Below, piece after piece: positions 18,841 through 28,139 of a DNA stretch of 64,000 nucleotides. The position numbers and the translations under genes are program-made. Each line of letters starts with the position of its first letter. The stretch's first letter is position 1. The stretch is taken from assembly GCF_002831645.1 (NCBI RefSeq), contig NZ_CP025117.1:3239001-3303000 (forward strand), in the 5' to 3' direction. This DNA comes from Olleya sp. Bg11-27 (GTDB lineage: Bacteria; Bacteroidota; Bacteroidia; Flavobacteriales; Flavobacteriaceae). The notes under the pieces were generated by a model. That model saw only the letters and a list, made by a program, of their open reading frames with translations. It made no database searches and was not told where the DNA came from.

Positions 18841-21684
18841 TTGGACTTAACACATTCGGTATTAAAACCTATAAAAAACATACTCTTAAAAGCATTTGAT
18901 TTAAAGGAAGAAGAGCTAAAAAAAACGCTTCTATTACAATTAAATATTTTTATAATTATCACGACGTTATTAATTGTAAAACCTACAATTAATTCGTTGT
19001 TTTTATCAGAATTAACATCGGATGCACTACCGTTAGGGTATGTATTGACAGCTATAATGGCTATTATAGGCTCTTACTTTTATGATAAAGCCTTAGAGAA
19101 ATACCCGTTAAATATTATAATAGACAAAACCATTATTGGTTCTGTCCTCTCTTTAATACTCTTTGGGCTTGGTTTAAATTTCAACTTAATTACTGGTTTT
19201 TTATTATACATCCCCTACATCTGGATTGCTATTTTTGGTCTACTTACAGCCTCCCAATTTTGGATTCTAGCTAATTTAGTTTACAATATTAGAGAAGCCA
19301 AACGTGTCTTCGGTTTTATTGGCGCTGGTGCAATTGGCGGAGGTATTTTTGGTGGTTATTTAACATCTGTGCTAACTACTTTTATTGACTCTGTAAACTT
19401 ATTGTTTATCGCAGCTCTGCTCCTTTCTGTATGCGTGTTTATTACGCGATATATATGGAAAACAGAAATAGCAAAATTGAATACCTTTCAGCTGACTTTA
19501 AAAAGTAACGCTAAAGGAGAATCACCTTTAAAACTAATAAAACAATCAAAATTACTGAGTCTTATCGCTTTAGTTATAGGTTTAAGCGTGCTTGTTGCCA
19601 AATTAGTAGACTATCAATATAGCGACTACGCGTCAAGACTTATTGATAACCAAGATGAATTGACCTCCTTTTTTGGGTTTTGGTTTTCTACCTTAAGTGT
19701 TATTTCATTATTAGTACAACTCTTCTTAACCAAGCGTATCGTTGGTACTTTTGGGGTTGGAAAAGCTTTATTATGGCTTCCAACCGGGATTTTAATTGGG
19801 TCGATCATATTATTATTACTGCCACAATTATGGGTAATTGTATTTATTAAAATTGTTGATGGTAGTTTAAAACAATCCGTGAATAAAGCATCTACAGAGT
19901 TGTTATCGATTCCTATTCCTATAGAAATTAAAAAGAAAACAAAAACTTTTACAGATGTTGTTGTAGATAGTATCGCTACAGGACTTGCTGGTTTTATTCT
20001 AATATTTTTTATAAACGGTTTAAATATTTCTTCTACTTACATCAGTGTAATTATTATCGCATTAATCGCTGTTTGGTTGGTTTTAATTTATTTCCTTAGA
20101 AAAGAATACATCATTGCTTTTAAAGATTTACTTGATAATTCTGGAATTAAAAAAGATAAGCATCATAAAGAGGTTATTAAAGTAACGTCAATTATAGATA
20201 GCGTTTTAAGAGTTTTCAATATAGGAAAAGAGAACCAAATTATTAATATGTTAGAAAGAACGTTGGACGTAAAAGATGAACGTTTTTTTTATAGTATTAA
20301 AAATCTTCTGGATCATGAATCACCAAGAGTAAAAACATTAGCTATAGATAATTTATATTTTCTAAAAACGGAAAACTTATCGTCTAAAATTGAAACCATG
20401 GTTTACGATAAAGATCAAGATGTAACCACGTCAGCGTTTAGATATCTATTAAAAAACTACAAACAAAACACTATTGTTTTATTTGAAAAGTACATCAATA
20501 GTAACGATAACACTATTGCGAATGCTGCTTTAGTAGGATTATCTTTAGAATCTAGTCATAATCAATTACTCCAAAATCGTTTTAATTTAGACTCAAAAAT
20601 AGATGCTGCTTTAAACAAATATCTAGAGTTAACCGATCAAGATTTAAAAACCAATAAGATTACAGCTATTCTAGAAAGTATAGGTAATGCTAAAATAAGT
20701 GCATATTACAATGTGCTTAAAACACAACTATTATCTAAAGATTTAGAGATTTTAAAAACAGCGATAACGAGTGCTGCCAAGACATTAGATTCTGAGTTTA
20801 TTGACGTTATTATTTCGCATTTATCAGTAAAAGAAACACGACAAACAGCTGTAGATGCTTTGTTTTTTTATAAAGAGCCAGTTATAGATGTACTCTACCA
20901 AAAGGTTATAAAAGAAACTATTGATTTTGAAGATGCGGCGTATGTCATTTTAGTTATCGAAAAATTTAAATCTCAAAAAGCAATAAACACGTTAATCCTT
21001 CTAACCAACGACACAGAACACGCAGTTAAAATCGAGGCAATTGAAGCTTTAAAACGTTTAAAATGGAAATATCCACACTTAAAAATCAAGGATCGTTTTA
21101 TAGTCGATAAAATTTTAGATGAATGCCAATTGTATCAAAACACCTTAGCTGTTATTCATACTCAAATTGTACTACAGTATAAAAAGAAATCTGGCACCAT
21201 TGAGTCTAAAGACGAAACCGAAGCTAGAAATGGACTTATACACCTTTTAGAGCAGCGTTTAGACCGACAGCTACAGCGTATCTTTAGATTTTTAGGAATT
21301 AAGTATCCACCAACCGATGTGGATCCTATATTTAATACGATGGTACATGGTCAAGAAGAACAACGCCTGCATGCTATTGAGTTTTTAGATAATATTTTAA
21401 ACAGTCAACTTAAAAAGGAACTAATCCCAGTTGCAGAATCAATGTTATTGGATTCTAATTCTGAAGAAAAAATAAAGAAACTTAATCTTAAGGTTTTAAG
21501 TGAATTGGAATGTTATAATGAACTACTAAAACGAAAAGATATTAAACTAAAATTTGCAGTACTATACCTTATTGAAAAGTCTAATACTGCAAATTATAAA
21601 CCCCTTTTAGAACTGGTTTTAATTAATGAAACCAATACAAAAATCAGGACACAAACTGAAAATCTATTACGTCTTATTTCTTAA
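18841..21684 (+). CDS. ATP/ADP translocase-like (Npt/MFS) membrane protein fused to HEAT-like repeats
   Basis: 947 residues, starting with TTG (the first in-frame ATG is 69 codons inside the membrane domain). Residues about 30-430 form some 11-12 transmembrane helices resembling the Npt1/Npt2 nucleotide exchanger family; the segment FWILANLVYNIREAKRVFGF followed by a glycine-rich GAGAIGGGIFGGYLTSVL stretch is the most telling. The C-terminal half (about 450-947) is soluble, alpha-helical and repetitive, with HEAT-like helix pairs such as NLLDHESPRVKTLAIDNLYF and TNDTEHAVKIEAIEALKRLK. Transport of nucleotides is a family-level guess; these fusions in free-living bacteria are uncharacterised as far as I know. 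It overlaps the convergent hydrolase gene by 11 bp. Confidence 0.7.
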   Translation: MDLTHSVLKPIKNILLKAFDLKEEELKKTLLLQLNIFIIITTLLIVKPTINSLFLSELTSDALPLGYVLTAIMAIIGSYFYDKALEKYPLNIIIDKTIIGSVLSLILFGLGLNFNLITGFLLYIPYIWIAIFGLLTASQFWILANLVYNIREAKRVFGFIGAGAIGGGIFGGYLTSVLTTFIDSVNLLFIAALLLSVCVFITRYIWKTEIAKLNTFQLTLKSNAKGESPLKLIKQSKLLSLIALVIGLSVLVAKLVDYQYSDYASRLIDNQDELTSFFGFWFSTLSVISLLVQLFLTKRIVGTFGVGKALLWLPTGILIGSIILLLLPQLWVIVFIKIVDGSLKQSVNKASTELLSIPIPIEIKKKTKTFTDVVVDSIATGLAGFILIFFINGLNISSTYISVIIIALIAVWLVLIYFLRKEYIIAFKDLLDNSGIKKDKHHKEVIKVTSIIDSVLRVFNIGKENQIINMLERTLDVKDERFFYSIKNLLDHESPRVKTLAIDNLYFLKTENLSSKIETMVYDKDQDVTTSAFRYLLKNYKQNTIVLFEKYINSNDNTIANAALVGLSLESSHNQLLQNRFNLDSKIDAALNKYLELTDQDLKTNKITAILESIGNAKISAYYNVLKTQLLSKDLEILKTAITSAAKTLDSEFIDVIISHLSVKETRQTAVDALFFYKEPVIDVLYQKVIKETIDFEDAAYVILVIEKFKSQKAINTLILLTNDTEHAVKIEAIEALKRLKWKYPHLKIKDRFIVDKILDECQLYQNTLAVIHTQIVLQYKKKSGTIESKDETEARNGLIHLLEQRLDRQLQRIFRFLGIKYPPTDVDPIFNTMVHGQEEQRLHAIEFLDNILNSQLKKELIPVAESMLLDSNSEEKIKKLNLKVLSELECYNELLKRKDIKLKFAVLYLIEKSNTANYKPLLELVLINETNTKIRTQTENLLRLIS

Positions 21685-22933
21685 TTAACTTATCAATATT
21701 GGCTGCTAAGTTCATGTGATCTGTTGCCGAGTTTTTACGTAATACATTAGTCATCAAAACAACCATATAAGTCGTCTTGTCTGGATGCTCTACAATTGCA
21801 ACAGAGTTCATGAAATTTTGAACATTCCCCATGTATTTTCCGCAAACCTGTCCATTAGTTCTATCACATTTATATAAACTACCTGATTTAAAATAGACTG
21901 CTGCCTCTTTTAAAGCCGGTGCTTGTGCATATCTAATACGTCTGTCCGTCATGTACATCAAGCGTTTCATCTCTAAACTAGACTCAGCATCAATTACATT
22001 ACCCTGTTCTAGTTGTACTAAAAATTTCATGACTCCAAAAGGTGTTCCTATACTTCCGCCTTTATCTCCAACATAGGTATTTGCACCTCTAGTAAAAAAA
22101 CTACCCAAACGCCATTCGTCTGCAGTAATCCCTAAATCACGTAATGGTAAATTAACGACGTCATTTCCTAGATCGGTCAATACTTTTTTCTCTGTTGTTT
22201 TAAAATAGGTTAACGCGTCTTCCTCTGATAACTCTGGGTATTTCTCTCCAAAAGCTTGCATTAACAATACTTCGCGCCAAACAATACTTGCTGCTCCGTT
22301 GTTACTTACAGATAGCATATGATCTGCCCATTCAAATAAAGTAAATGCATCACTAGCAATCACCTGACGTTTCACTAATTTTTTAGTTTCTATATTATAA
22401 ATTGGTATTGTATGCTCATCCGTTAATCCCCAAACTCCGGCTTTAACAACCTTTGTTTTTAATAATTGAATACGTTTATCAAAATCATCAGGATAAATTT
22501 TAGATAACTGATTAAACAATCCAATCAAAACAGCTAATTTACCAACACTTCCAGGCTGATATCCTGAGGTTTCATTACGATGCGCATATCTAATATCACT
22601 TAAATTAGTAATATCCATTACGGTTAACGAATAACTTTTATCCAAACCTCTAAATAGGCTACTAATTTCCTTTTGAAAAGCGTCATTTTCCTTAAAAAAA
22701 CAATGTAAACTATCAGATGTTTTTTCTTTTAGATTCAATTTAATATCTAAATACGATTTAAAAGCACCTTCTGGTAAGGTTTGTTTTTCAACAATTTCGC
22801 CACTTTTAATTAACTCTAAACGCTTTAAACGTTTGATCCCTGTATGCTCATACCCGTCAATTGGATAAAAGGTTGCGGTTGTAAACGCAGAACAGATTAG
22901 TACTAAGACTAAAACAATTATTATTTTTTTCAT
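21674..22933 (-). CDS. Secreted serine hydrolase, beta-lactamase-like, long form
   Basis: 419 residues with an N-terminal signal or anchor (KKIIIVLVLVLICSAFTTA). Active-site motifs of the penicillin-binding fold: S129-V-G-K132 in QPGSVGKLAV, the SNN triad in MLSVSNNGAAS, and KSG in YFKSGSLYKCD. A 100-residue N-terminal extension and a Cys-containing loop (KCDRTNGQVCGKY) after the KSG motif set it apart from ordinary class A enzymes. Its ATG directly abuts the stop of the upstream dikinase-like gene, so the two are one transcript and possibly one pathway. Confidence 0.8.
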   Translation of the reverse strand: MKKIIIVLVLVLICSAFTTATFYPIDGYEHTGIKRLKRLELIKSGEIVEKQTLPEGAFKSYLDIKLNLKEKTSDSLHCFFKENDAFQKEISSLFRGLDKSYSLTVMDITNLSDIRYAHRNETSGYQPGSVGKLAVLIGLFNQLSKIYPDDFDKRIQLLKTKVVKAGVWGLTDEHTIPIYNIETKKLVKRQVIASDAFTLFEWADHMLSVSNNGAASIVWREVLLMQAFGEKYPELSEEDALTYFKTTEKKVLTDLGNDVVNLPLRDLGITADEWRLGSFFTRGANTYVGDKGGSIGTPFGVMKFLVQLEQGNVIDAESSLEMKRLMYMTDRRIRYAQAPALKEAAVYFKSGSLYKCDRTNGQVCGKYMGNVQNFMNSVAIVEHPDKTTYMVVLMTNVLRKNSATDHMNLAANIDKLIKK

Positions 22934-25840
22934 TTATATCTTTTTTGAAAGCGCTATGGCTTTATTGTTATCGACTATTGGTGTTATGGATTGTAAGTAT
23001 GCAGAACTTAATGCTTTTTTATTTTCTACAAATGGCCTAATTTGAAACAACCATAATTTATTATCCTTAAACCCTAATTCTACATCATAAGCCCCTTGAT
23101 AGTCAGAATTAGTGCTCTGAGACATCGTTGCTCTTATTGTTTTAGCCAATTGTTTTATATCACTAATATTTTGAGTATTTAAGATTGGTTTTTCAAAGGT
23201 TGACGCTTTTTTAAATGTTCCACCTGTAATTGGCAAACTATTGTAAAAACGTTCTCTTGATGGTGCTAAGAATTGTAATCCGCCATCGTCTTTTAATAAA
23301 TATGTTTCTGAAGACTGCCCATCTACTGCTCCTCCGGCACCTCTACTAAAAGCAATCGTTAAGTCGTTATCATTACCAGAAGTTAAACCTTTAGTAATTA
23401 AAACACCTGAATAATCGACATCTACACTCGGAATAACCAATATTGAAGGAAACACATTCTCTGGATTCAATAAATATTTTTGTCTCCATTTAAAACTACG
23501 TTCTGTGTACGGTGATGCCCAAACATCTTTAATACCTTCTAATATTTTAGCCTTGTCAACCACATTAAATAGGGTTAGATTTAAACCAGCTCCTGTAAAC
23601 TCTTTGAGGTCTTCCATATTAGTATCGCTTCTTAAAAACACAGGAATAGCCCCTAAATCTTGACCTAAAACCGATTTAAAATCAGCTTCCATTTGGTCAA
23701 TAAAATCAGTTTTTAATGGCATTTTTTTTATTGCTGCTCTTAACGTTTCTAATTGACGTAATTGATAATGCTCAATCTCGCTTTCTACAATTCCTTTGGC
23801 TTCCATTGCGGTTGCTTCTTTAAACATAGCCTCTAAAAACTGCCAATACGATTGATTTTGTTCTGGCATATCCTGATTCATGTGATCTCTAAATATCCCA
23901 AACGGAATAACTAATCCTTCCACAACTTGCTCCGGAAACATTTGTTTAAGCTGACCTAAATTAGCTGCTTTTGGTCCGCAAATCTTACCAGAATTACTAG
24001 CGTTTACATTTCGTAAATTAAGCACTTTAGATTCATTTAAAATAATAGATTCTACCGGTACTTCTATCTTTTCGCTTTTACGTTCTGTTTTTGTAAACAA
24101 GGCACGCTCTTCTGCAGACATATCTTTTTCTGCCTTAATAATCACATTTCCATTATTAGACACTGCATAAAATACCTTTTGCCCATTAAAAGGCTTTAAA
24201 TCATCCAAATTCTGATCAGACAAGGCTGCATTTGGAATCCCTAAATTACGAGCTAATAATTGCACATGAGACACCATATTCCCTTCTGAAACCGTCGCAA
24301 TACCTGCGATTGGTTTTAAATCTGCTGGTGGGCGTTGAAAAATATAAATCTTATTTGAAGATACCTCAATAGCATCTGGTGATCCTGCAACAACGACAAG
24401 TTCTCCAAAAGCATAGCCTGGGTTTAAACCACGTACTGTGCTTTGGTTTGGTATGCTTAACACTTTATTAGTCAACGCTGATTCTTCAGCTATAAAATCA
24501 CCCAATTCTCCTACCGCTTTACCTAAATGCAAGGCGATTGAGCCTCTAATTTTATCATCTATAAAACCATAGGCTAAAGGTTCAAAAGCAGTATACGTAT
24601 TTACTTCATTTTGATAATTAGCTTTAACCATCCCTGAACTCCATTCTACTAAACTTCTTCCATTTTGTAAAACAGACGTTAACTCGCCTAAAGTAGCTTC
24701 ATTGGTTTTGTTAGCAGACAGGGTTAAATTTAAAGCGTCCCATTCATGTTGTTCAATATAACCAGTTGCAGCTGTTGCCATACCTAAATAACACACCTTA
24801 CTAACTAACTGTTCTACTGTTTCTGGTTGCCATAGTGGTGCATTTTTAAAGATAAGATCTTCAAGTACAATAGAAATATCTAATAGTTGTAAACGCGCAA
24901 GAGGCCTTTTTTCTTCAAGAAGATTCGCTCTTAGAGTGGTTAAGAATTCTGCTGTATTCTGAATTAAATCCGATGCATTATTAGAGTGATTATTTTGAAT
25001 GGCATAATTTTTAAAAGTTTCACCAAACGTTGTTGACTTTAATATACTTGCCTTTGCTTGCAATGACATCAAATCTACAGGTTTAAAAAAAGTAGTCATA
25101 GTTGCCAATAATTCATCTAAAACCTTAATTTGACTCGCACCAAGCTTAGCAAGATGCTTTACTTTAAAAGCCCTTACTTTATCAATATCACTACTTTCTG
25201 GCTGTGCATGTATCTTAACGCGTAAATCCATAAAAGAAGGATACAGATCAGATAACACTTTAGATTGACTACGCATTAATTGTGCAAGGTTATCATCACC
25301 ACTATGCGGAATATCTTTTAACGATTGCTTGATTAAAAAGTAATTTTCAACAATTAACTTATCCTTAGACAATAACCACTTGTAAAAGTCAATTCCCCAT
25401 GCTTCCTCATCTTCCGACTGTATTGCACCTCTATAAAACTGGCTTTTCTGATTAATCCAACCATTATCAATAGCTCTTAAATACTTATCGATTTGATACT
25501 GTTTTAACCTTGAGTTGTCGTTATCAACATCTAAAAAAGCGTCATTTGTTGTGTTAGTTAAAATCTGTCCTAAATAAACATGATTACTTTTTGCTAATTT
25601 TTCAACGTCATCTTTATATCTCGCATGTTGATTTCCTGGTCCAATATTGTCAGGACAAGGATCTTTAGGTTGACGTAAACTACCATCCGTACAAAACCAA
25701 CGGATATCTTTATAAGGACCACGTAAATCAGTCTTATAAATATTGATTTGCTCTTTTATCTTTTCTGGAGCAATTTGTTGCGCAGTTATTTGTGTTAAAA
25801 ACAACAAAAACACTGAGCAAAATAGAACATTATTTTTCAT
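22934..25840 (-). CDS. Secreted phosphohistidine/ATP-grasp protein with glucan-water-dikinase-like domain order
   Basis: 968 residues with a signal peptide (MKNNVLFCSVFLLFLTQITA). Residues about 30-450 are an alpha-helical region with no family that I recognise. Residues 470-560 are a PEP-utilising mobile domain with phosphohistidine candidate His525 in MVSHVQLLARNLGIP. Residues about 610-950 are a PPDK/PEP-synthase ATP-grasp domain (FLRSDTNMEDLKEFTGAGL; end DVELGFKDNKLWLFQIRPF). No PEP/pyruvate TIM barrel follows. His domain before the ATP-binding domain is the order of glucan and phosphoglucan water dikinases, not of PEP synthase, and GAGL also resembles those enzymes. A dikinase outside the cytoplasm would need exported ATP. 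Usual automatic names (PEP synthase) are probably misleading. Confidence 0.75.
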   Translation of the reverse strand: MKNNVLFCSVFLLFLTQITAQQIAPEKIKEQINIYKTDLRGPYKDIRWFCTDGSLRQPKDPCPDNIGPGNQHARYKDDVEKLAKSNHVYLGQILTNTTNDAFLDVDNDNSRLKQYQIDKYLRAIDNGWINQKSQFYRGAIQSEDEEAWGIDFYKWLLSKDKLIVENYFLIKQSLKDIPHSGDDNLAQLMRSQSKVLSDLYPSFMDLRVKIHAQPESSDIDKVRAFKVKHLAKLGASQIKVLDELLATMTTFFKPVDLMSLQAKASILKSTTFGETFKNYAIQNNHSNNASDLIQNTAEFLTTLRANLLEEKRPLARLQLLDISIVLEDLIFKNAPLWQPETVEQLVSKVCYLGMATAATGYIEQHEWDALNLTLSANKTNEATLGELTSVLQNGRSLVEWSSGMVKANYQNEVNTYTAFEPLAYGFIDDKIRGSIALHLGKAVGELGDFIAEESALTNKVLSIPNQSTVRGLNPGYAFGELVVVAGSPDAIEVSSNKIYIFQRPPADLKPIAGIATVSEGNMVSHVQLLARNLGIPNAALSDQNLDDLKPFNGQKVFYAVSNNGNVIIKAEKDMSAEERALFTKTERKSEKIEVPVESIILNESKVLNLRNVNASNSGKICGPKAANLGQLKQMFPEQVVEGLVIPFGIFRDHMNQDMPEQNQSYWQFLEAMFKEATAMEAKGIVESEIEHYQLRQLETLRAAIKKMPLKTDFIDQMEADFKSVLGQDLGAIPVFLRSDTNMEDLKEFTGAGLNLTLFNVVDKAKILEGIKDVWASPYTERSFKWRQKYLLNPENVFPSILVIPSVDVDYSGVLITKGLTSGNDNDLTIAFSRGAGGAVDGQSSETYLLKDDGGLQFLAPSRERFYNSLPITGGTFKKASTFEKPILNTQNISDIKQLAKTIRATMSQSTNSDYQGAYDVELGFKDNKLWLFQIRPFVENKKALSSAYLQSITPIVDNNKAIALSKKI

Positions 25841-26006
25841 TGATAATCAAAGGTTTATTACAATATACAACATAGTAATATAAATTATATAACTAATAAT
25901 ATTGTTTTGCAAAGTTGTTATAAAAGTTTGATAAAAATCAAATTAATTAGGTCTAATTTAACAGCTATTTCACACTAATAAAACTAAGGATAATTCTTTT
26001 TTAACC

Positions 26007-26014
26007 TACTTTTG
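26007..26014 (+). promoter_or_regulatory. -7 box TACTTTTG, 4 nt before the MFS ATG
   Basis: A perfect TAnnTTTG match followed by CAGC and ATG. The predicted start of transcription is at or within a base or two of the start codon, so the mRNA is probably leaderless. Confidence 0.6.
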
Positions 26015-26018
26015 CAGC

Positions 26019-27230
26019 ATGCAAGAAAAACAGACTGTAAAACTAGAATTTATCATTTTAATGGCGTCGCTAATGTCTATTGTCGCTTTAGCAATAGATG
26101 CTATTTTACCTGCCATGTCAGCTATTGGTATCTCTATTAATAGTTTTGATACGGGTAATAATCAATTACTGATTACTATGATTTTTTTAGGTTTAGGTTT
26201 TGGGCAATTATTATTTGGACCTTTATCGGATAGTTTTGGACGAAAACCAATTGTATACATCGGTTTTACTGTATTTGCTTTAGGTAGTATTGTCTGTGTG
26301 CTTTCGCATAGTTTAGAAATGATGGTAGCCGGTCGTATCCTACAAGGGATAGGTTTAGCAGCACCAAGAACTATTGCTATTGCTATTATTAGAGATATGT
26401 TTAAAGGTGATTACATGGCAAAAATCATGTCTTTTGTAACTACTTTTTTTATTTTAGTACCTGTTATTGCTCCAGTAATGGGAAAATTTATATTAAACCA
26501 TTATAATTGGACTGGTATCTTTTATGTCCAATTAGTTATGGCTTTTATAGTCAGTATTTGGTTTTGGAAAAGACAACCAGAAACCCTTAAACCTGAATAC
26601 AAAATAAAATTTAGTAGACATGAATTTATTGATGGTGTCAGAGAACTAATAAAGTACAAAGAAACCATCGGGTTTACTATTATTTCTGGTTTTATCTCTG
26701 GTGCTTTTATTGTATATTTAAGTGCATCTCAAGTGATTTTTGAAAACCAATACGGTTTAATAGATGAGTTTCCATACATCTTTGCAGGATTGGCTTGTGG
26801 CGTGGGTTTATCAACCTTTTTAAACGGAAGTTTTGTGATGCGTTTAGGAATGTGGCGTCTATCTTATTTAGCTATTATAGTCTTTAGTGTCAATGCATTT
26901 TTATATGTCTTGTTATTCTGGAATGCTGCCACTAACCCCTCTTTAACGGTGATACTATTATTTATGGCTATTCAGTTTTTTACCATTGGTTTTATTTTTG
27001 GGAATTTAAGAGCCATTGCAATGGAACCTATTGGTCACATTGCAGGTATCGGAGCTGCCATTACAGGATTTGTGTCAACATTAATGGCGGTACCCATTGC
27101 TAATTTTATTGGTAGCTTTGTAAAAGATACTGCTTTACCTTTATTTATTGGCTTTACTGTTTTTGGAACGTTGTCTTTTTTAATATTTACATACATCAAA
27201 TCGACTAGAAAGCGTAAAGCACGTGCTTAA
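26019..27230 (+). CDS. Bcr/CflA-type multidrug efflux MFS transporter
   Basis: 403 residues and 12 predicted transmembrane helices. The MFS motif A region reads GFGQLLFGPLSDSFGRKP in loop 2-3, and the helix-4 R-x8-G motif is present in AGRILQGIGLAAPRTIAIAI. The membrane-1 start (LMSIVALAIDAILPAMSAIG) is typical of the Bcr/CflA drug-efflux subfamily. It would expel cationic or amphipathic compounds with proton influx. The gene stands alone, with the convergent marC gene one base away. Confidence 0.88.
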   Translation: MQEKQTVKLEFIILMASLMSIVALAIDAILPAMSAIGISINSFDTGNNQLLITMIFLGLGFGQLLFGPLSDSFGRKPIVYIGFTVFALGSIVCVLSHSLEMMVAGRILQGIGLAAPRTIAIAIIRDMFKGDYMAKIMSFVTTFFILVPVIAPVMGKFILNHYNWTGIFYVQLVMAFIVSIWFWKRQPETLKPEYKIKFSRHEFIDGVRELIKYKETIGFTIISGFISGAFIVYLSASQVIFENQYGLIDEFPYIFAGLACGVGLSTFLNGSFVMRLGMWRLSYLAIIVFSVNAFLYVLLFWNAATNPSLTVILLFMAIQFFTIGFIFGNLRAIAMEPIGHIAGIGAAITGFVSTLMAVPIANFIGSFVKDTALPLFIGFTVFGTLSFLIFTYIKSTRKRKARA

Positions 27231-27231
27231 A

Positions 27232-27864
27232 TTATCCTTTTATAGACGTTAGTATATCTACAACCGAAGATATAATATACTCTACACCTATTGCTATTAC
27301 AATAAACCCTATGATTCTTGATAGAGCATTAATACCTGATGCACCTAAAAATCGCACTATAAAATGAGCACTTTTTAAGATAATATAAATTGACACCGTT
27401 GCCAAGAGAATCGCTCCCACAATAATTAATATTTCAGAAGTTAAAACAAATTCTTGGTTATAGGTTATTAGTAAAGAGATAGTCCCTGGTCCTGCTAACA
27501 TAGGTATGGCTAATGGCGTTAAACTAATAGCATCACGCGTATGTATATCTTCCTGTACTTTTTTACGCTTCATCCCTTTATGTTCTCTAAACTTACCTGT
27601 TAACAAAGCAAATCCAGACGAGGTAATTATCAGCCCTCCTGCTATCTTCAAAGCATTAAGACTAATTCCAAAAAAAGACAATATATATTGTCCAGCAAAA
27701 AACGAAAGCACTAAAATGACTAGCACATCTATCGCTGTCCAAAAAGCTGTGACAGACCGTTCTTTTTTGCTCAGTTCTTCTGTTAAACCTACAAATACAG
27801 GTACCGTTCCTAAAGGATTCATTATCGAAAATAAAGCACCAAATACGACTAAAAATAATTCCAT
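27232..27864 (-). CDS. MarC family integral membrane protein
   Basis: 210 residues, six hydrophobic helices, MarC/UPF0056 family. Signature stretches are FGALFSIMNPLGTVPVFVGLT near the N-terminus and ISLTPLAIPMLAGPGTISLLI in the middle. Function is unknown; the historic link to multiple antibiotic resistance was not confirmed for E. coli MarC. It converges with the MFS gene. No promoter with a full match was found upstream. Confidence 0.9.
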   Translation of the reverse strand: MELFLVVFGALFSIMNPLGTVPVFVGLTEELSKKERSVTAFWTAIDVLVILVLSFFAGQYILSFFGISLNALKIAGGLIITSSGFALLTGKFREHKGMKRKKVQEDIHTRDAISLTPLAIPMLAGPGTISLLITYNQEFVLTSEILIIVGAILLATVSIYIILKSAHFIVRFLGASGINALSRIIGFIVIAIGVEYIISSVVDILTSIKG

Positions 27865-28099
27865 TGTTTTTTCTGCAAATTCCGTGATTTAATTAAGTTC
27901 AAAAGTTACCACAGGATTAACTAATCTTAATTAAAACGTAAAGAATAAAAAGACACAAAACAAGAATCAACACACTCGTAAACAAATAATTAAACACCTA
28001 AAACAAGTGCTTAACAAATTATTTACATAGTAACACTACCGTAAAGGTTTCTTAAAACTTCATTCATTTTAAGGTAACATACAATTAGCTTCTTGACTG

Positions 28100-28107
28100 T
28101 AGTTTTG
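28100..28107 (+). promoter_or_regulatory. -7 box TAGTTTTG upstream of the PhoX-like lipoprotein gene
   Basis: A perfect TAnnTTTG match 32 nt before the ATG at 28140. The 275-bp gap it sits in (27865-28139) shows no other gene or repeat. Confidence 0.45.
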
Positions 28108-28139
28108 CTAAAAATTAACCATTAAAACAATCAATTAAA

